In this document: positions 33,604 through 42,526 of the stretch, one piece after another
Layout: each line of letters begins with the position of its first letter
Numbering within the stretch: position 1 is the stretch's first letter
Notes under the pieces: model-generated
What the model was told of the DNA's origin: nothing
Database searches by the model: none
What the model saw: only the letters and a program-made list of their open reading frames with translations
Translations under genes and position numbers: made by a program
Assembly (NCBI RefSeq): GCF_000821085.1
Contig: NZ_CCXR01000001.1
Coordinates: forward strand, 1,261,001-1,325,000
Length of the DNA: 64,000 nucleotides
Reading direction: 5' to 3'
Source: Bacillus sp. B-jedd
Lineage (GTDB): Bacteria; Bacillota; Bacilli; Bacillales; Cytobacillaceae

Positions 33604-35010
33604 ATGGGTTTCCCACAGTTGGAAGAATTAAAGCAGCTGGCGAATGAGGAAGTACATACCGCGCTTGGGATGTTAAAGGATTATTTGAGGCTGCCGTCGA
33701 TTTCAGCAAGGAATTTTGGCATTCCTGAAACGGTCGACTTTGTTTCGGGAATGATCAGGAAGGCCGGGGGAGATGCAATGGTCCTTGATGATTTGGGCGG
33801 CAATCCGGTGGTCTATGGTTTTTTTGCAGCGGGGGAGGAAGCGGATGCGAGCAAAACTTTGCTGTTCTACAATCATTATGATGTGCAGCCGCCGGAACCG
33901 CTTGAAGAGTGGCAAACTGATCCCTTTACACCAGTCGTCGAGAATGGGATTCTTTTTGCAAGGGGGGCTTCCGACAATAAGGGCGATCTCGTTGCCCGCC
34001 TCGCAGCTATAAAGGTGCTCCAAAAATCGGGCGGCCTACCATGCAATATCAAATTCCTGATTGAAGGGGAAGAGGAAATCGGCAGCCCGAACCTTGAGCC
34101 ATATTTGACGAAATACAAAGAGCTATTCGCGGCCGACGCCTGCATTTGGGAGTTTGGCGGCAAAGATGAAAAGGACCGTATCAATATGGTGGCAGGAATC
34201 AAGGGGATGGCTTATCTTGAGCTGATTTGCCTTGGTGCTGACATTGATATGCATTCGTCTGTCGGAGCTTATGTGGATAATGCAGCATGGAGGCTTGTCC
34301 AGGCACTTGCCACGATCAAAAACAAGGAAAATGAGATTTTGGTTGAAGGTTTTTTTGATGGGATAATCCCGCCGACTGAAGAAGAAGTTCAGGCAGTTAA
34401 GGCCCTGCCATTCGATGCTGGGGCAGTCTCCATCCTTTATGGCCTTAAGCGCCCGCTCATCACGGCTGGCAAAGGGGTTGACCCCCGGGAAGCAATGGTT
34501 TTTCATCCAACGATGACGATTTGCGGTATTGTCAGCGGCTATACTGGCGAAGGGACAAAAACGGTCCTGCCGAGGAGCGCGTCGGCGAAGCTGGATTGCC
34601 GCCTTGTCCCAGGCCAAGATCCATTTCACATTTTTCAAAGCGTCAAAAAGCATTTACTGAAGCATGGCTTCAATGATGTGGATGTAAGGCTTCTTACCGG
34701 TCAAAAGGCTTATCGTTCAGATTTTAACCATCCATTTGTAAAGCATGTGATGGCTTCGGCCAGTGAAGTATATGAAGCGGGAAGCGTCCTTGCGCCAAAC
34801 TCAGCTGGCACTGGCCCTATGTACATCTTTGGGGAGCAGCTCGGGCTCCCGATCGTAAGCACTGGTGTAAGCTGGGTCCAAGCTAAAGCGCATGCTCCGA
34901 ATGAATCAATTCGCCTGAGTGACTTCGAGCAAGGCATTGTTCATTTGGCTCACATGCTTGCAGGCTTGCCTAAAGCCCTCAGGAAAAAAGAGGAAAGTAT
35001 TGAGGCTTGA
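33604..35010 (+). CDS. M20-family metallopeptidase (dipeptidase type)
   Basis: The ATG at 33604 follows AGGAGG with 7-nt spacing. The 468-aa protein has the M20 signatures: metal and catalytic residues in LFYNHYDVQPPEP, bridging Asp in RGASDNKGDLVA, and the catalytic-base block LIEGEEEIGSPN. A lid/dimerisation domain covers about residues 200-330, and a late metal ligand lies in PNSAGTGPMYIFGE. Members are cytoplasmic di-zinc dipeptidases or carboxypeptidases. There is no signal peptide. The gene may share a function with the upstream amidase. Confidence 0.9.
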   Translation: MGFPQLEELKQLANEEVHTALGMLKDYLRLPSISARNFGIPETVDFVSGMIRKAGGDAMVLDDLGGNPVVYGFFAAGEEADASKTLLFYNHYDVQPPEPLEEWQTDPFTPVVENGILFARGASDNKGDLVARLAAIKVLQKSGGLPCNIKFLIEGEEEIGSPNLEPYLTKYKELFAADACIWEFGGKDEKDRINMVAGIKGMAYLELICLGADIDMHSSVGAYVDNAAWRLVQALATIKNKENEILVEGFFDGIIPPTEEEVQAVKALPFDAGAVSILYGLKRPLITAGKGVDPREAMVFHPTMTICGIVSGYTGEGTKTVLPRSASAKLDCRLVPGQDPFHIFQSVKKHLLKHGFNDVDVRLLTGQKAYRSDFNHPFVKHVMASASEVYEAGSVLAPNSAGTGPMYIFGEQLGLPIVSTGVSWVQAKAHAPNESIRLSDFEQGIVHLAHMLAGLPKALRKKEESIEA

Positions 35011-35097
35011 TGCGGGTGGAGAATGATAATGGCCATCAGCAGAAAGCGACGGCTAATTAACTAGCTGATTCTGCAATTTTTCTTAGGGCAGGCTTTA

Positions 35098-35156
35098 AGG
35101 GGGACGGTTCCGGTTTCCTTCGGATATCGAAGGGAGCACTGGAACCGTCCCCTTGC
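35098..35156. repeat. dispersed hairpin element between M20 peptidase and mtnK
   Basis: Arms GGGGACGGTTCC and GGAACCGTCCCC are perfect, with inner CCTTCG and CGAAGG. Followed by TTGCTTCGTT. Confidence 0.88.
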
Positions 35157-35192
35157 TTCGTTATTGTATTAGCTTTGAAAATTATAAATATG

Positions 35193-35222
35193 TTGACTGG
35201 TTTATGTGTGTGAGGATAAATT
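35193..35222 (+). promoter_or_regulatory. putative sigma-A promoter of the mtnK operon
   Basis: TTGACT (35193-35198), an 18-bp spacer and TAAATT (35217-35222), about 45 bp before the start codon. No SAM (S-box) riboswitch lies between it and the gene. Confidence 0.5.
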
Positions 35223-35268
35223 TAACGTATTACGGGAAGCGCAAACATGTTACTGGGGAGGTTTTTAA

Positions 35269-36489
35269 ATGGCTTCATTTGATAAGTATTTTCTTATGGA
35301 CCCTGATGATGTGTCGGCATATGTCAGGGAGAAAATTGCCGGTTTCGAAAATGCCAGCGAGCTTTCATGCAAGGAAATTGGTGATGGGAACCTGAATTAT
35401 GTATTTCGGGTTATCGATGAAAAATCAGGCAATTCCATTATTGTCAAACAGGCGGGGGAGACCGCGAGGATTTCGGACGAGTTCAAGCTGTCGACAAATC
35501 GGATCCGCATTGAATCAAATATTCTCAAGCTGCAGGAAGAACTAGCGCCAGGTCTCGTCCCTAAAGTTTTCCTCTATGATGATATTATGAACTGCTGCGT
35601 GATGGAGGATTTATCTGACCATACAATTCTACGGACCGCCCTCCTGGAGCAGCGAATTTTTCCGGCACTCGCGGAGGATCTCTCGACTTTCATGGTCAAT
35701 ACTTTACTCCTGACAACCGATGTGGTCTTGAATCATAAGAAAAAAAAGGAATTGGTCAAGGATTATATCAATCCAGAGCTTTGTGAAATTTCGGAGGACC
35801 TTGTGTATACAGAGCCTTTTAACGATTACAACAGTCGAAATGAACTGTTTCCCGCCAATAAAAAGTGGATTGAAGAAACGATTTACGGAGATACCCGCCT
35901 CCGCTTTGAAGCGGCAAAGCTGAAGTTTGACTTCATGACAAATGCGCAGGCCCTCGTACATGGGGATTTGCACACAGGATCCATTTTTGTAAAGAAGGAT
36001 TCGACCAAGGTAATTGACCCTGAATTCGCATTTTATGGGCCAATTGGATACGATGTGGGGAATGTGGTCGCCAATCTTGTTTTTGCCTGGGCGAACTATA
36101 CATTTACCGCCGAATCGAATGACGAATTTGTAAGCTGGCTTGAAAGTACCATAACTGATACCATCGACCTTTTTGCCGAAAAATTCCTCGTTTCGTGGCA
36201 GAAGAATGTGACTGAGGTTATGGCAAAAGAAAAAGGATTTGATCAGTGGTATCTCGATGGCGTCCTGTCTGATACAGCAGGGATTGCCGGACTGGAATTG
36301 ACAAGGCGTATCGTTGGATTGGCGAAAGTAAAGGATATCACATCCATTACTGATGAAAAGAGCCGCGTCCTGGCTGAACGAGTGTGCCTTGAGACAGCTA
36401 AGTCTTTTATTTTGGAAAGGGAGAACTACAAGAATGGCCGGGATTTTCTTAATACATTAAAAAAGGTATACAATAGATTAAAAGAATAG
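35269..36489 (+). CDS. mtnK: S-methyl-5-thioribose kinase
   Basis: The ATG at 35269 follows GGGGAGG. The 406-aa protein fits MtnK: an N-lobe glycine loop in [21 protein letters not shown] (ATP-contacting lysine), the catalytic loop [14 protein letters not shown] and the metal motif [19 protein letters not shown]. It phosphorylates 5-methylthioribose, or 5-deoxyribose, at O1. It is the first gene of a three-gene operon with an isomerase and a class II aldolase, a set that makes the DHAP shunt rather than the full methionine salvage cycle. Confidence 0.93.
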   Translation: MASFDKYFLMDPDDVSAYVREKIAGFENASELSCKEIGDGNLNYVFRVIDEKSGNSIIVKQAGETARISDEFKLSTNRIRIESNILKLQEELAPGLVPKVFLYDDIMNCCVMEDLSDHTILRTALLEQRIFPALAEDLSTFMVNTLLLTTDVVLNHKKKKELVKDYINPELCEISEDLVYTEPFNDYNSRNELFPANKKWIEETIYGDTRLRFEAAKLKFDFMTNAQALVHGDLHTGSIFVKKDSTKVIDPEFAFYGPIGYDVGNVVANLVFAWANYTFTAESNDEFVSWLESTITDTIDLFAEKFLVSWQKNVTEVMAKEKGFDQWYLDGVLSDTAGIAGLELTRRIVGLAKVKDITSITDEKSRVLAERVCLETAKSFILERENYKNGRDFLNTLKKVYNRLKE

Positions 36490-36509
36490 TTTTGAAGGAG
36501 AGATGAACT

Positions 36510-37559
36510 TTGCCGGGAGAATTGATTACGATTGAATGGAAAAACGATGCCCTGGTCCTGCTTGACCAAACGCTTTTGCCAAACAAGATTGTTTACGAGG
36601 AGTTCCAAACAGCGGAAGGCGTCTGGGAGGCGATCCGTGTCATGAAAGTTAGGGGCGCACCGGCAATTGGTGTTGCGGCTGCCTACGGCCTTTACCTTGG
36701 TATAAGGGATGCGAGTGAAAACTCGTACGAACAGTTTTACCAGGAACTGAAGAAGGTTTCTGAATATCTTGGCACCTCCAGACCGACAGCAGTTAATTTA
36801 TTCTGGGCCCTTGAAAGAATGGAAAGGACAGCGGGAGAAAATAAAAGGCTGCCAATTCCAAATTTGAAGGAAATCCTGCTAAAAGAAGCCATCCGCATCC
36901 ATAAGGAAGATGAAGAAATCAATAGAAAAATCGGTGAGCACGCCCTCACTCTCTTCAAAGATGGGATGGGAGTATTAACCCACTGCAATGCCGGAGCTCT
37001 TGCGACTACAAAATACGGGACAGCCACCGCTCCAATGTACCTCGCCCATGAAAAAGGCTGGGATATAAAGGTATATACGGATGAAACACGCCCTAGAATG
37101 CAAGGATCCATGCTTACTGCCCTTGAACTACAGGCAGCTGGCCTCGACGTAACCGTCATAACGGATAATATGGCTGCTGTCGTAATGTCGCAGGGGAAAA
37201 TTGATGCGGTCATCGTCGGTACCGACAGGGTGGCAGCGAATGGTGATGTATGTAATAAAATCGGTACATTAGGGGTGTCGATTTTGGCTAAAAACTACGG
37301 TATTCCTTTTTATGTGGCGGCTCCGACTCCGACAATTGACATGAAGGCGGCGACAGGGGATGATATTCCGATTGAAGAAAGGGAGCCATCTGAAGTAATT
37401 AATCGCTTTGGCCAGTTTACCGCGCCGGAAACGATTAAAGTTTATAATCCATCCTTTGATGTGACGCCAAATGAAAATGTAACAGCAATCATTACTGAAA
37501 AAGGAATTGTCCGGGCTCCATATAAAGAGAACTTAAAAAAGCTCTTTGAAACGGATTAA
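36510..37559 (+). CDS. mtnA: methylthioribose-1-phosphate isomerase
   Basis: A TTG start at 36510 follows GAAGGAG. The 349-aa product has the MtnA signatures [16 protein letters not shown], the catalytic Cys159 in [19 protein letters not shown] and Asp239 in [15 protein letters not shown], with the terminal block APTPTID and REPSEV. It converts the aldose-1-phosphate to the ribulose-1-phosphate form. The spacing of 20 bp from mtnK shows an operon. It is related to eIF2B-alpha-type proteins, but the catalytic Cys and Asp support the isomerase. Confidence 0.93.
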   Translation: MPGELITIEWKNDALVLLDQTLLPNKIVYEEFQTAEGVWEAIRVMKVRGAPAIGVAAAYGLYLGIRDASENSYEQFYQELKKVSEYLGTSRPTAVNLFWALERMERTAGENKRLPIPNLKEILLKEAIRIHKEDEEINRKIGEHALTLFKDGMGVLTHCNAGALATTKYGTATAPMYLAHEKGWDIKVYTDETRPRMQGSMLTALELQAAGLDVTVITDNMAAVVMSQGKIDAVIVGTDRVAANGDVCNKIGTLGVSILAKNYGIPFYVAAPTPTIDMKAATGDDIPIEEREPSEVINRFGQFTAPETIKVYNPSFDVTPNENVTAIITEKGIVRAPYKENLKKLFETD

Positions 37560-37593
37560 AACCCCAAGCCAAATATCAACTTAACGAGGGAGA

Positions 37594-38244
37594 ATGCCCA
37601 AAATGCTTTTAATGGAAGAGCGTAAAGCAGTTGTCGAATACGGAAAGAAGCTCATTGAAAGCGGATTGACGCAAGGGACCGGAGGGAATATCAGCCTTTT
37701 TAACCGCGAGTCGGGCCTTGTGGCAATCAGTCCGAGCGGCCTCGATTATTTTGAGACATCCCCAGAAGATGTTGTCGTTGTGGACCTTGCCGGGGAAGTG
37801 ATAGAAGGGGTTAGGAAACCTTCCAGTGAAAAGGAAATGCACCTCATCTTTTACAGGCAGAGGCAGGATTTGAACTCGCTAGTGCATACCCATTCGCCCT
37901 TTGCAAAAACAATCGCATCATTGAGATGGGATTTGCCGGCAGTGTCCTACCTGGTTGCCTACGCAGGGCCAAATGTCAGGTGTTCGGCTTATGAAACGTT
38001 CGGGACAAAAGAACTTGCTGAGGCAGCCTTTAAAGGAATGGAGGACAGACGCGCAGTCCTGCTCGCAAACCATGGGCTGATTGCCGGCGCCAACAACATC
38101 CAAACAGCCTTTACCATCGCCCAGGAAATCGAATTTTGCGCGAGGATTTATTATCAGGCAAAATGCATAGGCGAACCCGCCATACTGCCTGAGGAAGAAA
38201 TGGCCAAGCTCGCGGAGAAATTTAAAGCCTACGGGCAAAAATAA
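37594..38244 (+). CDS. class II aldolase, 5-methylthioribulose/5-deoxyribulose-phosphate type
   Basis: The 216-aa protein belongs to the L-fuculose-phosphate aldolase family: GLTQGTGGNISLF (phosphate loop), ISPSGLDYF, the catalytic glutamate in SSEKEMHL, zinc histidines in LVHTHSPFAK and LLANHGLIAGA. It lacks the features of MtnB as far as I can see. With an MtnK-like kinase and MtnA-like isomerase it fits the DHAP shunt (also called drdA or ald2), which cleaves the ketose-1-phosphate to dihydroxyacetone phosphate and a two-carbon aldehyde. An ATG at 37603 has better spacing from GAGGGAG and may be the true start. Confidence 0.85.
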   Translation: MPKMLLMEERKAVVEYGKKLIESGLTQGTGGNISLFNRESGLVAISPSGLDYFETSPEDVVVVDLAGEVIEGVRKPSSEKEMHLIFYRQRQDLNSLVHTHSPFAKTIASLRWDLPAVSYLVAYAGPNVRCSAYETFGTKELAEAAFKGMEDRRAVLLANHGLIAGANNIQTAFTIAQEIEFCARIYYQAKCIGEPAILPEEEMAKLAEKFKAYGQK

Positions 38245-38245
38245 A

Positions 38246-38308
38246 GCAGGGGGACGGTTTCAGCGTTTCTTTCGGAAATCGAAAGAAGCAGCAGAACCGT
38301 CCCCTTGT
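38246..38308. repeat. dispersed hairpin element between aldolase and subtilase genes
   Basis: GGGGGACGGTTT pairs with GAACCGTCCCC (one G-U), inner CTTTCG and CGAAAG. It is located between convergent genes and is followed by TTG on both sides, so a weak terminator at best. Confidence 0.85.
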
Positions 38309-38312
38309 ATCA

Positions 38313-39653
38313 TTATTGCAGCGCGCTGACTGCGTTGATGAGGCCGAAGCCTGCTTTTTCGTCGTAGCCTTTTTTGAAGATGTCCTCGGATGTGTTCTGG
38401 ATAATGGCTTTTACTTGGGCCGGATTGAGTTTGTCCTTGCCATGCTTGGCGATAATGACGCCAGCGAGTCCAGCTACTTTAGGCGAGGCCATTGAGGTGC
38501 CCGCCATGTAAGCATAACCGCCAGGCACAGAGCTCAGGCACAGGTAAGAGTTATCCCTGCCTGTTTTTGTGACAGGGTCATAATTAGGGCCAAGGTCACC
38601 GCCTGGTGCCATGACATCAATTTTGCCAACGCCGTAGTTGGAGTAGAAAGCAAGGTTCTTTAACGCCCCGCCCGCGGACACACGAATCAACGTTTGGCTG
38701 CTTGGGCTGCGGTGAACAGCGCCTTTATCATCGCCGGCCAACTGCCCTGGACGCAGGTCGGACGCAGCATTACCAGCAGAACCGACAACCGTGACGCCTT
38801 TCTTAATCGCGTACTGGATCGCACGGTTAAACAAGTTGACATCAGCAACGATGTCCTTTGTCGCATATTTAGGATCCTGGAACCAGTCATAGCCGCCAAG
38901 AGACATGTTGACAACATCGACATTGTCGTCAGCAGCTGTCATCAGTGCTTCGGCGATATGGGATGTTTCCGCTTCGCCTGTCGGACCGAATACGCGGTAA
39001 GCTGCGACTTTCAGGTCAGGCCCGATGCCCATGATGCGGCCATTGCCTGCAATTGAACCAGCAACGTGTGTGCCGTGCCCATCTTCGTCCATAGCATCAG
39101 GATAGCCAGGGACAAAAGATTTACCGTAAGCGTAGTTATTTTTAACATCAGGGTGGGTATAGTCGATACCGGTATCGATGACACCTACGACAATCTCCTT
39201 CCCGTCAACTGATTTTCCTGTTCCGCCTGGCAGCTTCCAGGACGCCCCATCGTTAGTTACCTGCTTGATATCCCATTGCAGTGAATTGTACAGGTCGGCT
39301 TTTTCTCCAGCTTCAGCAAGGGAGATGGATTCTTTCTCAACAACTGTTTCAGGATACACAATGCTCTGGACACCTGCTTCAAGGACAGTCGAGGACGTTT
39401 TCACTTCTGCCAGGAAGTTTGGATTGTCCGAAACTACTTCCACAGCTCCGAGTTTTTCCAGCTTGGACTCAATTTTTCCACCTGCTTTCGCGATGGCATT
39501 CGCATAGCCGGCAGGCAGTTTATCCTGATCTTTAAACACGACTATGTACTTCTTTTGCTCAGCTGCCGCTTTTCCTGTTGCCGGCATTCCGCTAAAGGCT
39601 ATAGATGCTCCAAATGTCAGTGCAAGTGCTCCCGCTAAAAACTTATTTTTCAA
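38313..39653 (-). CDS. secreted subtilisin-like serine protease
   Basis: A TTG start at 39653 follows AAGGAGG. The 446-aa product has a signal peptide (LAGALALTFGASIAFSGMPA), an I9 propeptide (KYIVVFKDQDKLP), then the S8 triad Asp160 (GVIDTGID), His193 (DGHGTHVAG) and Ser387 (AGTSMASPKVAG), with the oxyanion Asn in GSAGNAA. There is no PA or C-terminal extra domain. It resembles lantibiotic-leader or intracellular-type subtilases in its LQWDIKQV region but is clearly exported. It is the second secreted subtilase in this window. Confidence 0.93.
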   Translation of the reverse strand: MKNKFLAGALALTFGASIAFSGMPATGKAAAEQKKYIVVFKDQDKLPAGYANAIAKAGGKIESKLEKLGAVEVVSDNPNFLAEVKTSSTVLEAGVQSIVYPETVVEKESISLAEAGEKADLYNSLQWDIKQVTNDGASWKLPGGTGKSVDGKEIVVGVIDTGIDYTHPDVKNNYAYGKSFVPGYPDAMDEDGHGTHVAGSIAGNGRIMGIGPDLKVAAYRVFGPTGEAETSHIAEALMTAADDNVDVVNMSLGGYDWFQDPKYATKDIVADVNLFNRAIQYAIKKGVTVVGSAGNAASDLRPGQLAGDDKGAVHRSPSSQTLIRVSAGGALKNLAFYSNYGVGKIDVMAPGGDLGPNYDPVTKTGRDNSYLCLSSVPGGYAYMAGTSMASPKVAGLAGVIIAKHGKDKLNPAQVKAIIQNTSEDIFKKGYDEKAGFGLINAVSALQ

Positions 39654-39924
39654 TGGACATACCTCCTTATATATTTAATATTCATTATATTCAAAATTCA
39701 CTATCGTACAATTTTAAAGAATTTACCAAAAAAGCAAGGGAAAATTGAAAAATAATCCTATTTATCTAGTAAACATATCCTTTAAATCATGTGGAGACAT
39801 AATTACCAGGCTATTTGTCACGATTCAATCGAAATTATGTATTCCTCTGCCAATAAGCACAAAAGAAAAATGAGAAAAAAGTCATAGTGAAAACTGGAAG
39901 CACCTACTTCAAGCCATTAAAAAA
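39654..39924 (-). other. upstream region of the secreted subtilase
   Basis: AT-rich, about 270 bp. The AAGGAGG site is at 39662-39668. No clear promoter pair or operator was recognised. Confidence 0.35.
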
Positions 39925-39980
39925 GGACGGTTCTGCGCTTCTTTCGTTTTCCGAAAGAAGCGCTGGAACCGTCCCCCTGC
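39925..39980. repeat. dispersed hairpin element downstream of the cstA operon
   Basis: GGACGGTTCT pairs with GGAACCGTCC, and inner GCGCTTCTTTCG pairs perfectly with CGAAAGAAGCGC. On the minus strand it follows the 49-aa ORF stop directly and leads into TTTTTTAATGG, so it is a good terminator. Confidence 0.9.
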
Positions 39981-39981
39981 T

Positions 39982-40131
39982 TCAGAGCAGGATGACAGCG
40001 GTAAGTGCGGCGAGTGCAACGGCGATGAGGAGGATTTTCGCGGAAAGGGGGAGAGTGTCCCGGCCTTTTGCGTTGATTTTCTCCTCTTGTTCGTTGACTG
40101 TTTTTCTGTAGTTCGGGCTGCAGCAGCTCAT
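39982..40131 (-). CDS. 49-aa single-span protein coupled to CstA
   Basis: The start ATG shares its A with the cstA stop (TAATG), so translation is probably coupled. The product MSCCSPNYRKTVNEQEEKIN is followed by a linker and one membrane helix (LLIAVALAALTAVILL). A double Cys near the N-terminus could bind metal or be modified. In enterobacteria, cstA-type genes are followed by a small gene (ybdD), but this protein looks unrelated. Its role as a CstA accessory is inferred from the coupling. Confidence 0.75.
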   Translation of the reverse strand: MSCCSPNYRKTVNEQEEKINAKGRDTLPLSAKILLIAVALAALTAVILL

Positions 40132-41582
40132 TAGGCTGTTTTATTGTAGAACGAGATATCTTCCTCGAGTGGAAGGTTTTGAGCACGGGCTTTTTTGGCG
40201 GCGCTAAAGAAAAGGGCTGTGATGCCGGCTGTGACGATAAGCGCGCTAATGTTTGAAATTGTCAGTGGCAGTCCAAAACCAATCTGGGCGTTCAGGATGT
40301 AGCTTGTGACAGCTGTTGTCATGAACATGCCCGGAATAATTGCGATCCAATAATTTTTCTTTGCGATGAACAGATACATGGCACCTACCCACAGCGCAAT
40401 AACAGCTGTCGACTGGTTCGCCCAGGAGAAGTATCTCCATAGGATTGTGAAATCAATTTTGGTTAAGGCAAAAGACAGCACGAACAATGGCAAGGCAATC
40501 CAGAGACGGTTGGTGAGTTTTGCCTGAGAATACTTGAAATAGTCAGCAATAATCATCCTTGCACTTCGGAAAGCAGTATCTCCGGATGTGATTGGAAGAA
40601 CAATTACTCCAAGAACGGCGAGTGTACCGCCAACTGCTCCTAGCATGGCAGTGGAAGCCTGGCTTACGATTCCAGCAGGTCCGCCAGCCGCAAGCATTTC
40701 GTTCAGTCCGCCGTAACCGTTGAACAGGCTCATCGCTGCAGCTGCCCAAATCATTGCGATGATGCCTTCAGCAATCATCATGCCGTAGAAAATTTTCCGG
40801 CCCTGCTTTTCGCTTTGGGTTGTCCTTGAAATGATTGGAGTCTGAGTTGCATGGAATCCTGACAATGCGCCGCAAGAAATGGTCAAGAATAACAGCGGGA
40901 AGATAGGAGCATTATCAGGGTGGAAATTGCTCAAAGAAAGCTCAGGAATTGGAGCTCCCTTTACAACTAGGCCTACCCCGACGCCAACAGCGCTTATTAA
41001 AAGAAGCGCGCCGAAAAATGGATAAAAGCGCCCGATGATTTTATCGATTGGCAGCAGTGTTGCCAGGATATAGTATAGGAAAATCGCTCCGACAATCAGT
41101 CCCATTGTCATCCAGCCATCCATTAGGTTATAAAGGAGCTGGGCTGGCGAAGAAACGAAAACCGTACCTACCAATAATAAAAGAAGAATAGCGAAAGCAT
41201 TGACAACGTGCTTCATGACGTTACCGAGGAATTTCCCCGCCAGTTCAGGCAGATGGGCCCCGCGGTTGCGGATTGAAATCATGCCAGTCAGATAGTCATG
41301 AACCGCTCCTGCAAAAATACAGCCCGCCACGATCCAAATAAATGCGACCGGCCCGTAAAGCGCGCCCATTATCGGCCCGAAAACAGGTCCGACTCCGGCA
41401 ATGTTCAACAGCTGAATCAATGAGTTTTTTGTCGTGCTCATAGGCAGATAGTCAACGCCATCCTTATGGGTGAAGGCTGGAGTTGTCCGCTCTTCCTTTA
41501 CGCCAAAAACCTTTTCGACAAACTTACCGTACGTGAAATAACCTAAAATCAATAAAATGACACCAGCAATAAACGTATACAT
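40131..41582 (-). CDS. cstA: CstA-family (BtsT-like) pyruvate/peptide transporter
   Basis: The 483-aa integral membrane protein starts at ATG 41582 after AGGGGGG. It contains CstA landmarks: LLNIAGVGPVFGPIMGALYG, FAGAVHDYLTGMIS, SGFHATQTPIISRTTQSE, LPITSGDTAFRSARMIIADY. Family members in E. coli (CstA, BtsT) take up pyruvate, and older work links CstA to peptides. It is shorter than the 700-aa E. coli form but normal for Firmicutes. A perfect cre site and a LytST-type two-component system just upstream suggest carbon-catabolite and metabolite control. Confidence 0.92.
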   Translation of the reverse strand: MYTFIAGVILLILGYFTYGKFVEKVFGVKEERTTPAFTHKDGVDYLPMSTTKNSLIQLLNIAGVGPVFGPIMGALYGPVAFIWIVAGCIFAGAVHDYLTGMISIRNRGAHLPELAGKFLGNVMKHVVNAFAILLLLLVGTVFVSSPAQLLYNLMDGWMTMGLIVGAIFLYYILATLLPIDKIIGRFYPFFGALLLISAVGVGVGLVVKGAPIPELSLSNFHPDNAPIFPLLFLTISCGALSGFHATQTPIISRTTQSEKQGRKIFYGMMIAEGIIAMIWAAAAMSLFNGYGGLNEMLAAGGPAGIVSQASTAMLGAVGGTLAVLGVIVLPITSGDTAFRSARMIIADYFKYSQAKLTNRLWIALPLFVLSFALTKIDFTILWRYFSWANQSTAVIALWVGAMYLFIAKKNYWIAIIPGMFMTTAVTSYILNAQIGFGLPLTISNISALIVTAGITALFFSAAKKARAQNLPLEEDISFYNKTA

Positions 41583-41601
41583 GAGAACCCCCCTAAATGA
41601 A

Positions 41602-41615
41602 TGAATGCGGTTACA
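41602..41615 (-). promoter_or_regulatory. cre site (CcpA operator) upstream of cstA
   Basis: On the minus strand TGTAACCGCATTCA fits the consensus TGNAANCGNWWNCA at every fixed position. It lies between the TATAAT-like -10 (complement of 41622-41627) and the start codon, a position typical of CcpA repression or roadblock. Confidence 0.7.
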
Positions 41616-41621
41616 TTTCCT

Positions 41622-41627
41622 ATTATA
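41622..41627 (-). promoter_or_regulatory. TATAAT -10 of cstA
   Basis: Complement of ATTATA, 40 bp before the start codon. The -35 position reads ATCTTC, a poor match, as expected of an activator-dependent promoter. Confidence 0.5.
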
Positions 41628-41749
41628 AAAAACCTGGCGGATAAGAAGATGTTTTTACGCTCATCAGGTTAAAAACCCGGTATAAGATGCAGAAAACGAA
41701 GAGCAACATGCATTGGTTTTGAGAGAATATTCTGAATCATAATGTGTAA

Positions 41750-41782
41750 CATACAAAAAAAACCGCCGATTAACGGCGGAGT
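41750..41782 (-). terminator. terminator of the lytST-like operon
   Basis: Minus-strand CCGCCG-TTAAT-CGGCGG followed by TTTTTTTTG. Confidence 0.9.
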
Positions 41783-41794
41783 AAAATAGAAAAG

Positions 41795-42526
41795 CTAAAT
41801 TTCAAGCTTCGTTCTTAGGGTTTTAACATAGTTTCTGCTAACCGACAGCATTTCGCTGCAGCCTTCAATTTCCAGCTGATAGGCACCATTAAACCACGGA
41901 GCCATCCTTGTAACACGTTTCAAATTTACAAGGAAGCTTTTATGGATTCTGCAAAAACCGAATGGAACGAGCCTCACTTCCAGCTCTTTCAGTGAGCTTT
42001 TCGTTTCATAAGTTCCATCAGCAGCCACTACTTTTGTCACTTTATCATCTTTTGCGACATAAACGATTTCGTGCGGTTCCAGATAGTGTATGTCCGAATC
42101 CGACTCAACGGCAAGCTTCCCTGTTTTCTTGGCAAAATCAGCCTTCTCTAAAGGAGAGGTTACTTTTTCAAGCCTGTCAATCGTATCGGCAAGCTGCTCC
42201 TCATCATACGGTTTCAGTAAATAATCTACTGCATTGTACCTAAAGGCCTCTGCCGCAAATTCAGGGTATGCGGTGGCGAATACGACAAACGGAGCCTTCT
42301 TTAGATTGAGCAGGGCTTTGGCTGTTTGCATTCCGTTCATCCTTGGCATCTCAACATCGAGAAAAACAGCGTCCGGCTGAAGTTCGACCGCCTTCAAAAC
42401 AGCTGCTTCTCCCGAGTCCGCTTCACCGACGATTTTAATGGAAGGATGGGAAGAGAGGAGGTGCTTCAATTCCTCCCTGCTATAATGTTCATCATCAACA
42501 ATCAGCACCTTAATTGACTGCTCCAC
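41795..42526 (-). CDS. LytTR-family response regulator
   Basis: The start is GTG at 42526 (GGTGGAGCTCA site); upstream codons are inside the kinase gene. The 243-aa protein has a receiver domain with IVDDEHYS (acidic pocket), phospho-Asp57 in AVFLDVEMP and the late lysine in DYLLKPYD, then a LytTR DNA-binding domain (IHYLEPHEIVYVAKDD, FCRIHKSFLVNLKRV). It resembles LytR/BtsR/YpdB regulators. The kinase gene overlaps its start by 17 bp. The adjacent cstA gene is the likely target, as with BtsSR and btsT in E. coli; in B. subtilis LytST controls the pyruvate facilitator PftAB. Confidence 0.92.
   Translation of the reverse strand: MEQSIKVLIVDDEHYSREELKHLLSSHPSIKIVGEADSGEAAVLKAVELQPDAVFLDVEMPRMNGMQTAKALLNLKKAPFVVFATAYPEFAAEAFRYNAVDYLLKPYDEEQLADTIDRLEKVTSPLEKADFAKKTGKLAVESDSDIHYLEPHEIVYVAKDDKVTKVVAADGTYETKSSLKELEVRLVPFGFCRIHKSFLVNLKRVTRMAPWFNGAYQLEIEGCSEMLSVSRNYVKTLRTKLEI

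Noticed and set aside
35160..35268. SAM (S-box) riboswitch before mtnK
   Set aside because: The stretch is too short and has no S-box core or terminator stem; only a promoter-like pair was found.
39917..40186. 89-codon minus-strand frame overlapping the end of cstA
   Set aside because: It runs through the hairpin repeat in a different frame from the well-supported 49-aa coupled ORF.
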